Source: Arthrobacter glacialis (GTDB lineage Bacteria > Actinomycetota > Actinomycetes > Actinomycetales > Micrococcaceae). From it: 64,000 bases of DNA. A model generated the notes under the pieces. It was not told where the DNA came from and searched no databases. It saw only the letters and a program-made list of their open reading frames with translations. The stretch is from assembly GCF_002909445.1 (NCBI RefSeq), contig NZ_PPXC01000003.1, positions 186,001 through 250,000 of the forward strand, given 5' to 3'. This document shows positions 1-7,975 of the stretch, piece after piece; within the stretch, counting starts at the first letter, position 1, and each line of letters begins with the position of its first letter. Made by a program: the position numbers and the translations under genes.

Positions 1-904
1 ATGCTAGTGCTTGTTCCAAGGAAGAAACATTACCAACCATCCAGTCCAAGTAGCTGGTTTCTGCCGGAAGTGTCTCAGAAAAATCAACTACAGGCAGTCC
101 GGCGGTCTGGGCGTCCGCCTTGAGCTGCTCTGTTTGCGGGCTCTGGGTTTGTTCGTTGTAGGCCAGGAAGGCCAGGGTTCCGCCGGTCAGCAGGGTCTTC
201 ATCTCCGTCACGGTCGACGCAGCGGCGTCAGTACCATTTTCAACGGCTTCGCTAAATTTTTCGGGCGTTTCATTGACCAGGCCGGCCTGCTCAAGCAGGT
301 ACAGGGGCACCGGTTCCGTGATGGCAACGGGCGTGCCGTCATGGGTCTTCTTCAGCTGCGCCAGCCTAGCGTCCAAGTCCTGCAATTTTGCCTTGTAGTC
401 GGCGGCCCGGGCGGTGAAGGTCGAGGCCTGCTCGGGCAAGGCGGCGCCGAAGCGGGCGGCCATCTCATCCACCACCTTGGACATGACTGGCAGGGAGTAC
501 CAGAGATGCTCGTTGAAGCCAGGGCCCATGTCCAGGCCGGACAGCTCGCTCACGTTGATGATCTGCCCGGTCTCCAGCTGCCCCTTGGCCAGCTGGTCGA
601 AGAAATCGTCATAGCCGCCGCCGTTTTCAATGCCAATCTGGGCTTTGGACACTGCCAGCTTGTCTTGGGCGTTGGCCTCATAGCCGTGCGGATCGGCACC
701 GGCCTTGCTGATGATGGAGTGTACGGTGACCTGCTCTCCACCAACGGCTTGTGCAATATCTGCATAGACATTGGTGGAGGCAACCACCGACACTGTGCCT
801 TCCGGGACCTGGCTCGGCTCTCCCCCGCCACCGCAGGCAGCCAACGTGAGAGTGGCGCCCAGGGTTGCACCCATGAACAGAAGTGAGCGGCGGCGAAAAG
901 ACAT
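1..904 (-). CDS. Metal (probably zinc) ABC transporter substrate-binding lipoprotein, 3' end cut off
   Basis: Reading from the ATG at 904 gives 301 codons open to the window edge, so the C-terminus is missing. The N-terminus has an RRR charge cluster, a hydrophobic stretch and a lipobox LAAC with Cys24, so this should be a lipid-anchored extracellular protein. The mature part starts with the TroA/ZnuA-like pattern VVASTNVYADIAQAVGG. DPHGYE and EHLWYSLP are at the places where cluster A-I binding proteins carry metal-ligand histidines, and TEPVPLYLLEQAG and FLAYNEQTQ follow later in the fold. Family knowledge: such proteins hand Zn or Mn to an ABC importer; the importer genes are probably beyond the left edge. 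A Zur/Fur-like box lies just upstream, which favours zinc. The exact metal is inferred. Confidence 0.85.
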   Translation of the reverse strand, partial: MSFRRRSLLFMGATLGATLTLAACGGGGEPSQVPEGTVSVVASTNVYADIAQAVGGEQVTVHSIISKAGADPHGYEANAQDKLAVSKAQIGIENGGGYDDFFDQLAKGQLETGQIINVSELSGLDMGPGFNEHLWYSLPVMSKVVDEMAARFGAALPEQASTFTARAADYKAKLQDLDARLAQLKKTHDGTPVAITEPVPLYLLEQAGLVNETPEKFSEAVENGTDAAASTVTEMKTLLTGGTLAFLAYNEQTQSPQTEQLKADAQTAGLPVVDFSETLPAETSYLDWMVGNVSSLEQALA

Positions 905-926
905 GCTGGTCCTTTGAGAGTGCTAA

Positions 927-941
927 TGAGAACAATTACCA
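927..941. promoter_or_regulatory. Candidate Zur/Fur-family operator
   Basis: TGAGAACAATTACCA fits the actinobacterial Zur pattern TGAnAATnATTnTCA at all fixed positions but two. It lies 22 bp upstream of the lipoprotein start, where repressor binding would block the promoter. No zur gene is in the window, so the regulator is inferred. Confidence 0.5.
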
Positions 942-991
942 ATAAGTCCAGCATAGCCCATATTAGGAATCGTTCGCATCAAGCCGTGCGA

Positions 992-2050
992 CTAGCTCCT
1001 TCTGCGCTCCTGGATGTGCGTTTGAGTGGCGTCGCGGATCTCGCCCACCAGCTGCTCAATCACATCCTCGAGGAACAAAACACCCATGGTTTGGCCACTC
1101 GCATCGATGACTCGTGCCATGTGTGAGCCCGTGCGCTGCATGGTGGAGAGCACGTCCTCGATTTCCTCAGTGGCGGCCAGGTTCACCATGGAGCGCACGC
1201 GCCCCTCGCCAATGGGCTTTTGGTAGCGTTCCAGGGGAATACGCAGAACGTCCTTGAGGTGCAGATAGCCCAGCAGCGTTCCTGTTCCGTCGGCCACCAC
1301 AAACCGGGAGAACCCCGTCTTGCCCACCGCGTGTTCAAAGTCCACGGGAGTGGCGTGGGCGGGCAGGGTGATAAGTTGCCCCAGGGGAACCATGATTCCC
1401 TGCGCCGTTTGCGAGGAGAATTCCAGGGCGCCCGTAATGAGGCCTGTTTGGTCATTCACCAAGCCACTGCGGGTGGATTCGGCAACAATGGACTGCACCT
1501 GTTCCAAGGTGAAGCTGGAGACGACCTCGTCCGCCGGTTCAATGCCAAAGAGGCGCACCATGTGGTTGGCGGCCCAGTTGAGCGCCACAATGAGCGGGCG
1601 CACCACCTTGCTGACCAGCACCAGCGGCGGGGCCAGCAACAAGGCAGCCTTGTCAGCGGCTGACACGCTCATGTTCTTGGGCACCATTTCGCCAAAGGTC
1701 ACATGCAGGAAGGTCACCAGGGCCAAGGTCACCACAAAGGCGAGCGGAGACGCCACATTGTCCTGGACACCCAGCGCGTGCAGGGGTTCGGCCAAAAGGT
1801 GGTGGATGGCAGGTTCGGAAACATTCAAGATCAACAAGGAACATACCGTGATGCCCAGCTGCGCGCAGGCAAGCATGAGAGACACGTTTTCCATGGCACC
1901 AAGAGTGATCTTGGCGCGCTTGGAGCCCGCGTCGGCCAAGGGTTCTATCTGGCTGCGGCGGGCAGTCATGATGGCAAACTCGGCGGCAACAAAGAAGGCG
2001 TTGCCGGCAAGCAGCACCACCAACCAGGCAATTCCGGCCCAGGGGCTCAT
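992..2050 (-). CDS. CNNM/HlyC-CorC family membrane protein (DUF21 plus CBS), short form
   Basis: A 352-residue protein. The first ~170 residues are a DUF21/CNNM transmembrane domain (helices near 5-25, 55-80, 95-115 and 130-150, with the typical FGEMVPKNMSVS motif). A CBS pair follows (about 200-340, including GFSRFVVADGTGTLLGYLHLKD). It ends soon after the CBS pair, so it lacks the CorC_HlyC C-terminal domain that its neighbour has. The start ATGA overlaps the stop of the upstream gene by 4 bp, so the two are translationally coupled and may act together. Relatives are linked to divalent cation (Mg/Co) efflux or homeostasis; substrate here is not known. The old 'hemolysin' label is not supported as a function. 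Confidence 0.88.
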   Translation of the reverse strand: MSPWAGIAWLVVLLAGNAFFVAAEFAIMTARRSQIEPLADAGSKRAKITLGAMENVSLMLACAQLGITVCSLLILNVSEPAIHHLLAEPLHALGVQDNVASPLAFVVTLALVTFLHVTFGEMVPKNMSVSAADKAALLLAPPLVLVSKVVRPLIVALNWAANHMVRLFGIEPADEVVSSFTLEQVQSIVAESTRSGLVNDQTGLITGALEFSSQTAQGIMVPLGQLITLPAHATPVDFEHAVGKTGFSRFVVADGTGTLLGYLHLKDVLRIPLERYQKPIGEGRVRSMVNLAATEEIEDVLSTMQRTGSHMARVIDASGQTMGVLFLEDVIEQLVGEIRDATQTHIQERRRS

Positions 2051-3393
2051 CGGGAATCACCGGCTGCAGTGGTGGCGTCTGTTGCCGCACCATCGGGCGA
2101 AGGCGCCGGGATGAAGCGGATCCGGTCTATCCGGCGTCGTTCAAGTCTGTCCACAACCAACAATCCGCCTTCAACGGCCACCGTGTCCCCCACTACTGCA
2201 ATGCGGCCAAGCTCGGCCATCATGAATCCGCCCACTGTCTCATAGCCGGCCTCATCGGGAACGTTGAGCGGGCCAATGCGTTCGCTGACCTCGTCAGGGC
2301 GCATCAGGCCCGGGAAGAACCAGGTGCCATCCGCTGCCAGCAAAAGGCCGGGTTTGACCCTGTCGTGCTCATCGGAAACCTCGCCAACAATCTCCTCCAC
2401 CAGGTCTTCCAAGGTGGTGACCCCGGCCGTGCCGCCGTATTCGTCCTGGACAACTGCCATCTGCAGATTGCCTTCTCGCAGTTCCAGGATCAAGGCGTCC
2501 AGATGTACCGTCTCGGGCACAAACAGCACATCAGTCATGATGGCGCCAACCTCAATCGAGGGACGCTTGTGAAAGGGGACGGCCACGGCCTTCTTCAGGT
2601 GGACAACACCCAAGATATGGTCCGGCGACTCACCAATGACGGGAAAACGGGAGAAACCGGTGCGCCGGGCAAGGTCAACCACTGCCGCCACCGACTGGGT
2701 GCTTTCCACAGTTTCCACCTGCATGCGCGGCGTCATGACATCGGCGGCAGTGCGCTTGGAGAAGCTCAGGGTACGCGCCACAAACGTGGCGGTGCCTAGA
2801 TCCAGTGTGCCCATGGCTGCCGAACGGCGCACCAGGGAGGCAAGTTCCGCCGGCGAACGGGCGCCGGAAATCTCTTCCTTGGCCTCCATGCCGAAGAGGT
2901 TCAACACCTTGTTGGAGAAGCCGTTCAACACCACAATGGCTGGCTTGAAAATGGCCGTGAACACCAACTGGGGGCGGGCCACTACCTTGCCAATTTCAAA
3001 GGACTTGGCGATTGCCATGTTCTTGGGCACCAGCTCGCCAATCAGCATCGACAAGAGGGTGGCGATCAGCATGGCCAGGGCCAGCGCAATGCCTGACGCG
3101 GCAGCTTCCGGCACTCCCACAGCACCCAAGGGCCCGGTCAACAACGCACCGAGCGAGGGTTCCATCAAGAAACCCGTCAGCAGGGTGGTCAAGGTGATGC
3201 CGAGCTGGCAACTGGAGAGTTGGGTGGAGAGCGATTTCAAGCAGCGCAACAAGGGTTGGGCGGCTTTATCGCCATTGTCCACTGCCCGCTGGACCGAAGA
3301 CTGGTCAAGGGCAACGAGGGAAAATTCAACGGCTACGAAGAAGCCGGTACCTAAGATCAGCAGTAATCCTGCTGCCAGGAGAATCCATTCCAT
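2047..3393 (-). CDS. CNNM/HlyC-CorC family membrane protein, full-length form
   Basis: A 448-residue protein. It has an N-terminal DUF21 membrane domain (about 1-190, with IGELVPKNMAIAKS), a CBS pair (about 205-340, with TGFSRFPVIGESPDHILGVVHLKK and DEYGGTAGVTTLEDLVEEI), a C-terminal CorC_HlyC domain (about 350-430, with FFPGLMRPDEVSERIG) and a short Ala/Thr-rich tail. This is the standard architecture of the family, thought to move or sense divalent cations at the cytoplasmic membrane. It overlaps the shorter paralogue downstream by 4 bp, and a possible small gene ends right at its ATG (TAAATG). Paired long and short paralogues in one operon are common in actinobacteria. Confidence 0.9.
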   Translation of the reverse strand: MEWILLAAGLLLILGTGFFVAVEFSLVALDQSSVQRAVDNGDKAAQPLLRCLKSLSTQLSSCQLGITLTTLLTGFLMEPSLGALLTGPLGAVGVPEAAASGIALALAMLIATLLSMLIGELVPKNMAIAKSFEIGKVVARPQLVFTAIFKPAIVVLNGFSNKVLNLFGMEAKEEISGARSPAELASLVRRSAAMGTLDLGTATFVARTLSFSKRTAADVMTPRMQVETVESTQSVAAVVDLARRTGFSRFPVIGESPDHILGVVHLKKAVAVPFHKRPSIEVGAIMTDVLFVPETVHLDALILELREGNLQMAVVQDEYGGTAGVTTLEDLVEEIVGEVSDEHDRVKPGLLLAADGTWFFPGLMRPDEVSERIGPLNVPDEAGYETVGGFMMAELGRIAVVGDTVAVEGGLLVVDRLERRRIDRIRFIPAPSPDGAATDATTAAGDSR

Positions 3394-3663
3394 TTAGCGA
3401 ATCCCCCGTTCCAAGGCATCAAGCGCAAAAGCTGCGCTGAGGCGGGGGTTGCTCGCCGGCGGAGGGTGGTCGGCGCCGGGGCCGGCCGCTGTTGCTCCGC
3501 CGGAGTCTGTGGCTCCGCAGGAGAATGTGGCTCCGCAAGGGGCTGTCGAGGAAGAGGAACTGTGGTCACGTGTGAGGGATTTGCCGGCATTGCCAAGCGG
3601 CTTGCGTGAGCGTAATGAAGCGCCCATCAAGCCGTTGCGCCGGCCCCTAGATTTACTTTCCAT
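3394..3663 (-). CDS. Possible small basic hypothetical protein
   Basis: From the ATG at 3663 the frame gives 89 residues. A basic N-terminus (ESKSRGRRNG, LRSRKP) leads into a low-complexity Ser/Ala/Gly/Cys middle with repeated CGAT-like steps. Its stop codon touches the ATG of the CNNM gene, and GAAGAG lies at ribosome-binding distance upstream, which argues for a real coupled gene. Against it: no family is recognised, the composition is low-complexity, and other frames are also open here. An upstream ATG at 3681 is possible. Confidence 0.35.
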   Translation of the reverse strand: MESKSRGRRNGLMGASLRSRKPLGNAGKSLTRDHSSSSSTAPCGATFSCGATDSGGATAAGPGADHPPPASNPRLSAAFALDALERGIR

Positions 3664-3726
3664 AGGCTCTTCAGTGTACATGAGCGCTCCCGGACAGCCC
3701 TGTGGGTTGTACCTACAGGCAGCCGT

Positions 3727-4263
3727 CTACTGACTGGGCAAAATGGTGTGCCCGGCCAGGCCGTGATAGTTGCGTTGGTGGTACACCAACGGCGCGCCCG
3801 GGCTGGCGGGGGCAATAACTTCGAGCACTTGCGCAGCCAGCAACAAGGAGTTGCCGGCCTGGGTGCGGGTCAGGATTTTTGCTCTCAAAGCGTAACCGCC
3901 ATGACGCAGCAGGGGTTCACCGGTTTCCAGGGCAGTCCAGTCCATGGTGTTGGTGAACCGCTCGGTGACGGGGCTGGCGAATATCTTGGCCAAGTGCAGA
4001 TCGTCAGCGCTCAGCAGGTGAACCATGACAGAATCCGCCACGGCGATGGCGGCCGCGGATCCGGTTTGTGCGGCCAGCGAGAAGGCAAAAATGGCCGGTT
4101 CAGCAGACACCGATGCCACCGACGAGGCTGTGATGCCAACGGGTCCCGTGCCGGAGTCGGCGGTAATAATGGCAACGCCCGCGGGGTGTCCGCCAAAAGC
4201 ACTCTTAAAGTCGCTCGTCATATTACGGGCCGGAACCGTTTCCGGACGCACAGTCATTGTCAA
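3727..4263 (-). CDS. Flavin reductase-like domain protein (FMN-binding split barrel)
   Basis: A 178-residue protein of the DIM6/NTAB flavin reductase family. The conserved N-terminal block FKSAFGGHPAGVAIITAD is followed by GITASSVASVSAEPAIFAFSL, the usual flavin-contacting strand-turn region, and it ends in YHQRNYHGL. Members use NAD(P)H to reduce FMN or FAD, often for a partner monooxygenase; none is nearby. The most likely start is TTG at 4263, 5-6 nt after AGAGGAA; an ATG two codons later is also possible. Its promoter carries a perfect SoxR box with 19-bp spacing, so it is probably switched on by redox-active compounds through the soxR product encoded next to it. Confidence 0.85.
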   Translation of the reverse strand: MTMTVRPETVPARNMTSDFKSAFGGHPAGVAIITADSGTGPVGITASSVASVSAEPAIFAFSLAAQTGSAAAIAVADSVMVHLLSADDLHLAKIFASPVTERFTNTMDWTALETGEPLLRHGGYALRAKILTRTQAGNSLLLAAQVLEVIAPASPGAPLVYHQRNYHGLAGHTILPSQ

Positions 4264-4309
4264 GGAATTCCTCTCGCAACGGTTCGGCCACCTCGGCCAA
4301 CCACCATTG

Positions 4310-4340
4310 ACTCTAAAACCTCAACCTTAGTTGAGGTCAA
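4310..4340 (-). promoter_or_regulatory. SoxR box in a MerR-type promoter
   Basis: CCTCAACCTTAGTTGAGG (4319-4336) is a perfect 7-bp dyad around four bases and nearly matches the enterobacterial SoxR box. On the minus strand it sits between TTGACC (4340-4335) and TAGAGT (4315-4310), separated by 19 bp. That over-long spacer is the hallmark of MerR-family activated promoters. It faces the flavin reductase gene. Confidence 0.85.
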
Positions 4341-4444
4341 GTCAGGCCGCCATGATCCCACTCACATGCACCATCGTGTTGTGAGGGGCCTGCTGTGAGT
4401 GGACAACGGCGTGTGGCCGCCTGGCTGCCCGGTGGCCGGACCGT

Positions 4445-4954
4445 TTAGCCATCGAAAGCGCGGGCACCGGGACCTTCTCCGCCCACTTGGTCTCCCGGGT
4501 TGACGAAGCTGCATTCAGCCAAGGACAAGCAACCGCACCCAATGCAGCCTCCTAGGCTGCCCCGCAGCTTCTCGAGAGCCAGTATGCGGGCGTCCAGTTC
4601 GTGCTGCCAAGCTGCGGAGAGCCGCTGCCAGTCGGTTCTAGTGGGAACACCGTTGCGCGGCAGTTCAGCAAAGGCCTGGCCGATCAACGCCAGTGGAATC
4701 CCTGCCCGCTGGGCAGCCCTGATGACTGCCACCCGGCGCAGCACCGAGCGTTGGTAGCGGCGCTGGTTGCCCGCGGTGCGGGTGCAAAAGATCAGCCCTT
4801 GCCGCTCATAGAAATGCAGGGCCGAGACGTTGACTCCGGCTCGTTGGGCGACCTGGCCAACGCTTAGCTCTTCGTCGGCACCGAGGGGGTGGCCGGCGTC
4901 GTCCGTCAGTGGGCCAACGGGCACAGAAGCGACCGGATCAGCTGGCCAGGACAT
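4445..4954 (-). CDS. soxR: Redox-sensitive MerR-family activator SoxR
   Basis: About 169 residues from the ATG at 4954. It has the MerR winged helix (ELSVGQVAQRAGVNVSALHFYERQGLI, continuing to NQRRYQRSVLRRVAVI), a dimerisation helix, and the [2Fe-2S] motif CX2CXCX5C at Cys137, 140, 142 and 148. All four cluster cysteines are present, so redox sensing should work. The start overlaps the gntK end by 17 bp and has no strong Shine-Dalgarno; a GTG 12 codons later would remove the overlap. Its own box is in front of the flavin reductase gene downstream, its only visible target in the window. In actinobacteria SoxR typically responds to redox-active small molecules rather than superoxide. Confidence 0.92.
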   Translation of the reverse strand: MSWPADPVASVPVGPLTDDAGHPLGADEELSVGQVAQRAGVNVSALHFYERQGLIFCTRTAGNQRRYQRSVLRRVAVIRAAQRAGIPLALIGQAFAELPRNGVPTRTDWQRLSAAWQHELDARILALEKLRGSLGGCIGCGCLSLAECSFVNPGDQVGGEGPGARAFDG

Positions 4955-5489
4955 GCAAGATGCCGGCCTCAGCCTCCACCAGGATGGCCGTAATGCCCGC
5001 GGCAACATCAATGACCACTGCCCGCTCGTCAGTATCAAGCGGCTCCAAGGAAGCCAGCTGGGACGCGAGCAGCGACGGCGGCATGAAGTGGCCCGACCGC
5101 CCTTCCAAACGCGCGCTGAGAACCTCGATCGAACCGTCCAAATGCAGGAAAATCGTCCCCGGCGCCTTGGCCCTGATGACGTCGCGGTATCGGCGCTTAA
5201 GGGCCGAACACGCAATCACCATGCCCTTGGCGGAGGCGCTGGCCAATTCATCACCAACAATCCCCAGCCACGGCCACCTGTCCTCATCTGTCAGCGGGGT
5301 GCCCTCGGCCATCTTGTGAATGTTGGCCAGGGGGTGCAGGGAATCACCATCGAGGAACGGGATATTCATGGCGTCGGCCACCAAGGCCCCAATGGTGCTC
5401 TTGCCGGAGCCGGACACACCCATAACCACCACTTGCGGGGCAGCGGCGTTCAACGGGGTAGATTCGGACGCGGAATCGAATGTAGTCAT
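4938..5489 (-). CDS. gntK: Gluconokinase, first copy
   Basis: 183 residues from the ATG at 5489, which has AGGAAA seven bases upstream; this is preferred over the in-frame ATGs further upstream. The P-loop is GVSGSGKST, then DGDSLHPLANIHKMAEGTPLTDEDR (the gluconate kinase signature region), CSALKRRYRD and [11 protein letters not shown]. The family phosphorylates D-gluconate to 6-phosphogluconate with ATP. It lies on the same strand as, and downstream of, a GntR regulator, with soxR overlapping its end. A second gluconokinase (14309-14830) is encoded in the uronate operon. Whether this copy serves gluconate from the idonate-type dehydrogenase pathway opposite is an inference from position. Confidence 0.9.
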   Translation of the reverse strand: MTTFDSASESTPLNAAAPQVVVMGVSGSGKSTIGALVADAMNIPFLDGDSLHPLANIHKMAEGTPLTDEDRWPWLGIVGDELASASAKGMVIACSALKRRYRDVIRAKAPGTIFLHLDGSIEVLSARLEGRSGHFMPPSLLASQLASLEPLDTDERAVVIDVAAGITAILVEAEAGILHVLAS

Positions 5490-5979
5490 AGTTTCCTGTA
5501 TATCAAACATGTGTGCGGATAGTCCCAAAAGCTCTGTCGTAGCGGGCAACGACGGGAATTGTGAAGGGCGGGCCTGATACCGCATTTATCGGTTCCCGGA
5601 GGCGTTTCACCCATCAAGGGCATTGCCTAAAAGGTGACTTGTGGCTGGCCTTGCAGGCTGGCGATGCACGCCTCAAGCTGGCAACCATCCTTGAGTCATC
5701 GGCCAGGGCTGACCCAGCATGGTCAATAATGCCACCACATCTTCACCTGCCGGTCGGTTTGACGCCTTGTGAGGCTCAGGCGCCGGCGGCCCGTTGATAC
5801 GTGAATAGGGTGGGTTGGGCACCTTATGCGCCAGCCTGGGAGTTGGGCCACTTTGGGCATGCGCGCTACTGATACCGGGCATGGCGCCAGTGTCACAGCT
5901 GCGCCGCACTGGCTCCTGGCGCGACGCATAGCCAAAGCCGTCGTGCCCGGAAAATAGCTTTGGCGGCCGGGGCACCTGA
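5490..5979. other. 490-bp intergenic region between gntK and the GntR gene
   Basis: No convincing gene: open frames here are short, conflict with each other and match no family I recognise. A perfect 7-bp inverted repeat, GCCAGTG (5886-5892) and CACTGGC (5907-5913), could be an operator or a weak terminator behind the GntR gene; no T-run follows. A promoter for gntK is expected near 5500-5540 but no strong boxes are seen. Confidence 0.4.
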
Positions 5980-6753
5980 CTAGCGGCCCTTTGCCCCGGA
6001 TGCCCGGGCCGCGAGAATGTCCCGCAAGGTCCCGTCCCCCACTTCAAGCAGGGATTCCTCGATCATGCGGACGTAGCCTTCGGATGATTTCATGTGTTCA
6101 CGCATGGCCAGTTCCGCCCCCTCAACATCACCGGCGCGGATCGCCGCGGCGATCCTGCGGTGCTGCTGCTGCTCGTCGCCCACCAAATCGTTGACTTCAC
6201 GGTAGCGGCGCACCTCCACCATCACGGTTGTCAGCTCATGCCGCAAGGCATCGCTGAACCATTCCAGTGCGCCGTTTCCGGTGGACCGTGCGATCGCAAG
6301 GTGGAAGGCAATGTCAAGGACCGGGTAGTTTGCCGTATCAAGAAGCGCCGCGTCCATTTGCAGCAGCAGATCCTCCAGAATCCTGCAGTCCTCAACCGTG
6401 GCGCGTTCGGCCGCCAACCGTGCCGCCTGAACCTCCAGCGGCACCCGCACATCCATCATGTCCGTCAGGGGGCGCTTGTTGTTGTGGAGTACACGTGAGA
6501 GGAAAAGCTTGATCAAATGCCCGTCAAGTTCCTTGACCACGGCATTGCGCCCGTTGTGGACCTCAACCAGCCCCACTGCCTCCAGGGCACTGAGGGCTTC
6601 GCGAACCACTGGTCGGCTCGTGGCAAATTGCTCGCACAGGGCCGCCGTGGACGGCAGGGCACTGCCCGGCTGCAAGTCATTGTCCACAATGTGCGCAATC
6701 ATGGCGTCGAAAATCTGCAGGCTGAGCTTGGTGCGAGTCAATGGCGTATGCAC
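5980..6753 (-). CDS. GntR-family regulator, FadR/FCD type
   Basis: 257 residues. The N-terminal winged helix (about 8-75) has the pattern LQPGSALPSTAALCEQFATSRPVVREALSALEAVGLVEV. The all-helical FCD ligand domain (about 90-235) has the expected D...H...H metal-site spacing (DIAFHLAIA, later HRRIAAAI and MREHMKS). FCD regulators usually sense sugar acids or other carboxylates. It is transcribed away from an idonate-type dehydrogenase gene, and nested inverted repeats in the 137-bp gap are probable binding sites. It most likely represses the dehydrogenase-transporter-ManD operon and itself, with a sugar acid as inducer (inference). Confidence 0.9.
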   Translation of the reverse strand: MHTPLTRTKLSLQIFDAMIAHIVDNDLQPGSALPSTAALCEQFATSRPVVREALSALEAVGLVEVHNGRNAVVKELDGHLIKLFLSRVLHNNKRPLTDMMDVRVPLEVQAARLAAERATVEDCRILEDLLLQMDAALLDTANYPVLDIAFHLAIARSTGNGALEWFSDALRHELTTVMVEVRRYREVNDLVGDEQQQHRRIAAAIRAGDVEGAELAMREHMKSSEGYVRMIEESLLEVGDGTLRDILAARASGAKGR

Positions 6754-6839
6754 GCATCCCCCTAGGATTTTCTCACCGTGGCAACGGCGCTGATTGAGTG
6801 TGGACTGCTTCCACTACCCAATCATAGCCACGCAAATCC

Positions 6840-6881
6840 AACCTGTCACATAGGTTGACAGGCAGATAGGTGTCGTATAGC
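6840..6881 (+). promoter_or_regulatory. Promoter and nested operator for the dehydrogenase operon
   Basis: CCTGTCA (6842-6848) and TGACAGG (6856-6862) form a perfect 7-bp dyad, interleaved with a second one, AACCT/AGGTT (6840-6844 and 6852-6856). TTGACA (6855-6860) is a perfect -35 inside the dyad. TATAGC (6876-6881) is a -10 with a short 15-bp spacer. A further GTGTC...GACAC repeat spans 6870-6890. The start codon at 6891 lies 9 bases past the -10, so the mRNA is probably leaderless or nearly so. The GntR-family protein is the likely binder. Confidence 0.6.
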
Positions 6882-6890
6882 TTGTGACAC

Positions 6891-7952
6891 ATGCCACTTA
6901 TCATCTCCACCGAAACCCAGACCGCAGCAGTGCTCACCGCACCCGGCGAGCTGCACCTGAAGATCCACCCCCGCCCCGTCCCCGAGCCCGGCGAAGTCCT
7001 GGTGAAAATCCACACCGTGGGCATTTGTGGATCCGACACCGCCTACTTTCAGGGCACGGCGGCGTACACCATCAAGGCGCCCTTCATCATGGGTCACGAG
7101 GCAAGCGGCACCATTGCCGAATTGGGCGACGGCGTCGCCGGGCTCCCGCTGGGAACAGCCGTGGCAGTGGTCCCGAGCCTGGCCTGCGGAGCATGCGAGC
7201 AATGCCGCAGCGGCTTCGACAACCTGTGCCCGCACACCCGATACCTTGGCTCGGCAGCAGTCACCCCGCACCGCGACGGCGCCCTGCAGGAATACCTCGC
7301 TGTTCCGGCCACACATGTGCTGCCCCTCCCTGATGGAGTCAGCCTGGAGGAGGGGGCGCTGCTTGAACCCCTGGCCGTTGCCTTGCACGCAGTCAGGAAG
7401 ACCCCCGTTGCGGGGGCAACAGTGCTCATTGTTGGCGGAGGGGCCATTGGGCAATTGACGGCCCTGGCGGCCAAGAGCCTGGGCGCCGCATCCGTCACTG
7501 TCACAGATGTCAGCGAGCGCCGCGCCGGCGCCGCCGTCGAACACGGTGCGGACCTTGCCCTCACCATCGAAGAAGCAGAATCCGGCATCAACGGCGGCAG
7601 CCACTACGACGTGGTCTTCGATGCCTCCGGCCACCCGGCCGGAGTGGAACTGGCGCTTCGGGCCGCCCGCCCCGGCACGGGACGGGTGGTGCTGGTGGGC
7701 AATCTTCCCGCCGGAGCCGGAATTCCCTACAAGTACATTTCCCAGGCGGAGTCGTGGGTCACCTCCACGATGCGTTTTGCCGGCGGACTGAAGCCGGCCC
7801 TTGACTTTCTGCGCGAGAACAAAACGGACATCTCCTGGCTGGTGGAACAGCGCGTTCCCTTCCACCGGATCCGGGAGGTGTTTGAGCCGCCCACCCAAGG
7901 CGGACCGCCCCTGAAAGTCCACATTCACTTCACCAAGCAAAACATTCTTTAG
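6891..7952 (+). CDS. Zinc-dependent dehydrogenase, L-idonate 5-dehydrogenase type
   Basis: 353 residues, medium-chain dehydrogenase fold. Catalytic zinc ligands are in GICGSD and MGHEASG. Structural zinc cysteines are in CGACEQCRSGFDNLC. The NAD(P)-binding Rossmann motif is VLIVGGGAIGQL. The segment RYLGSAAVTPHRDGALQEY and the later DASGHPAGVELAL resemble E. coli IdnD more than sorbitol or threonine dehydrogenases. It would oxidise a sugar acid or polyol such as L-idonate to the 5-keto form. No Shine-Dalgarno precedes the ATG and a -10 box ends 9 bases before it, so translation is probably leaderless. It is first in an operon with a sugar ABC importer and ManD. Substrate is inferred. Confidence 0.82.
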   Translation: MPLIISTETQTAAVLTAPGELHLKIHPRPVPEPGEVLVKIHTVGICGSDTAYFQGTAAYTIKAPFIMGHEASGTIAELGDGVAGLPLGTAVAVVPSLACGACEQCRSGFDNLCPHTRYLGSAAVTPHRDGALQEYLAVPATHVLPLPDGVSLEEGALLEPLAVALHAVRKTPVAGATVLIVGGGAIGQLTALAAKSLGAASVTVTDVSERRAGAAVEHGADLALTIEEAESGINGGSHYDVVFDASGHPAGVELALRAARPGTGRVVLVGNLPAGAGIPYKYISQAESWVTSTMRFAGGLKPALDFLRENKTDISWLVEQRVPFHRIREVFEPPTQGGPPLKVHIHFTKQNIL

Positions 7953-7975
7953 ATCACAACGAGCAAAAGGACACA

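Noticed and set aside
5673-6047. Minus-strand frame of 124 codons between gntK and the GntR gene
   Set aside because: It runs into the conserved C-terminus of the GntR-family protein in another frame, has no ribosome site and no recognisable motif.
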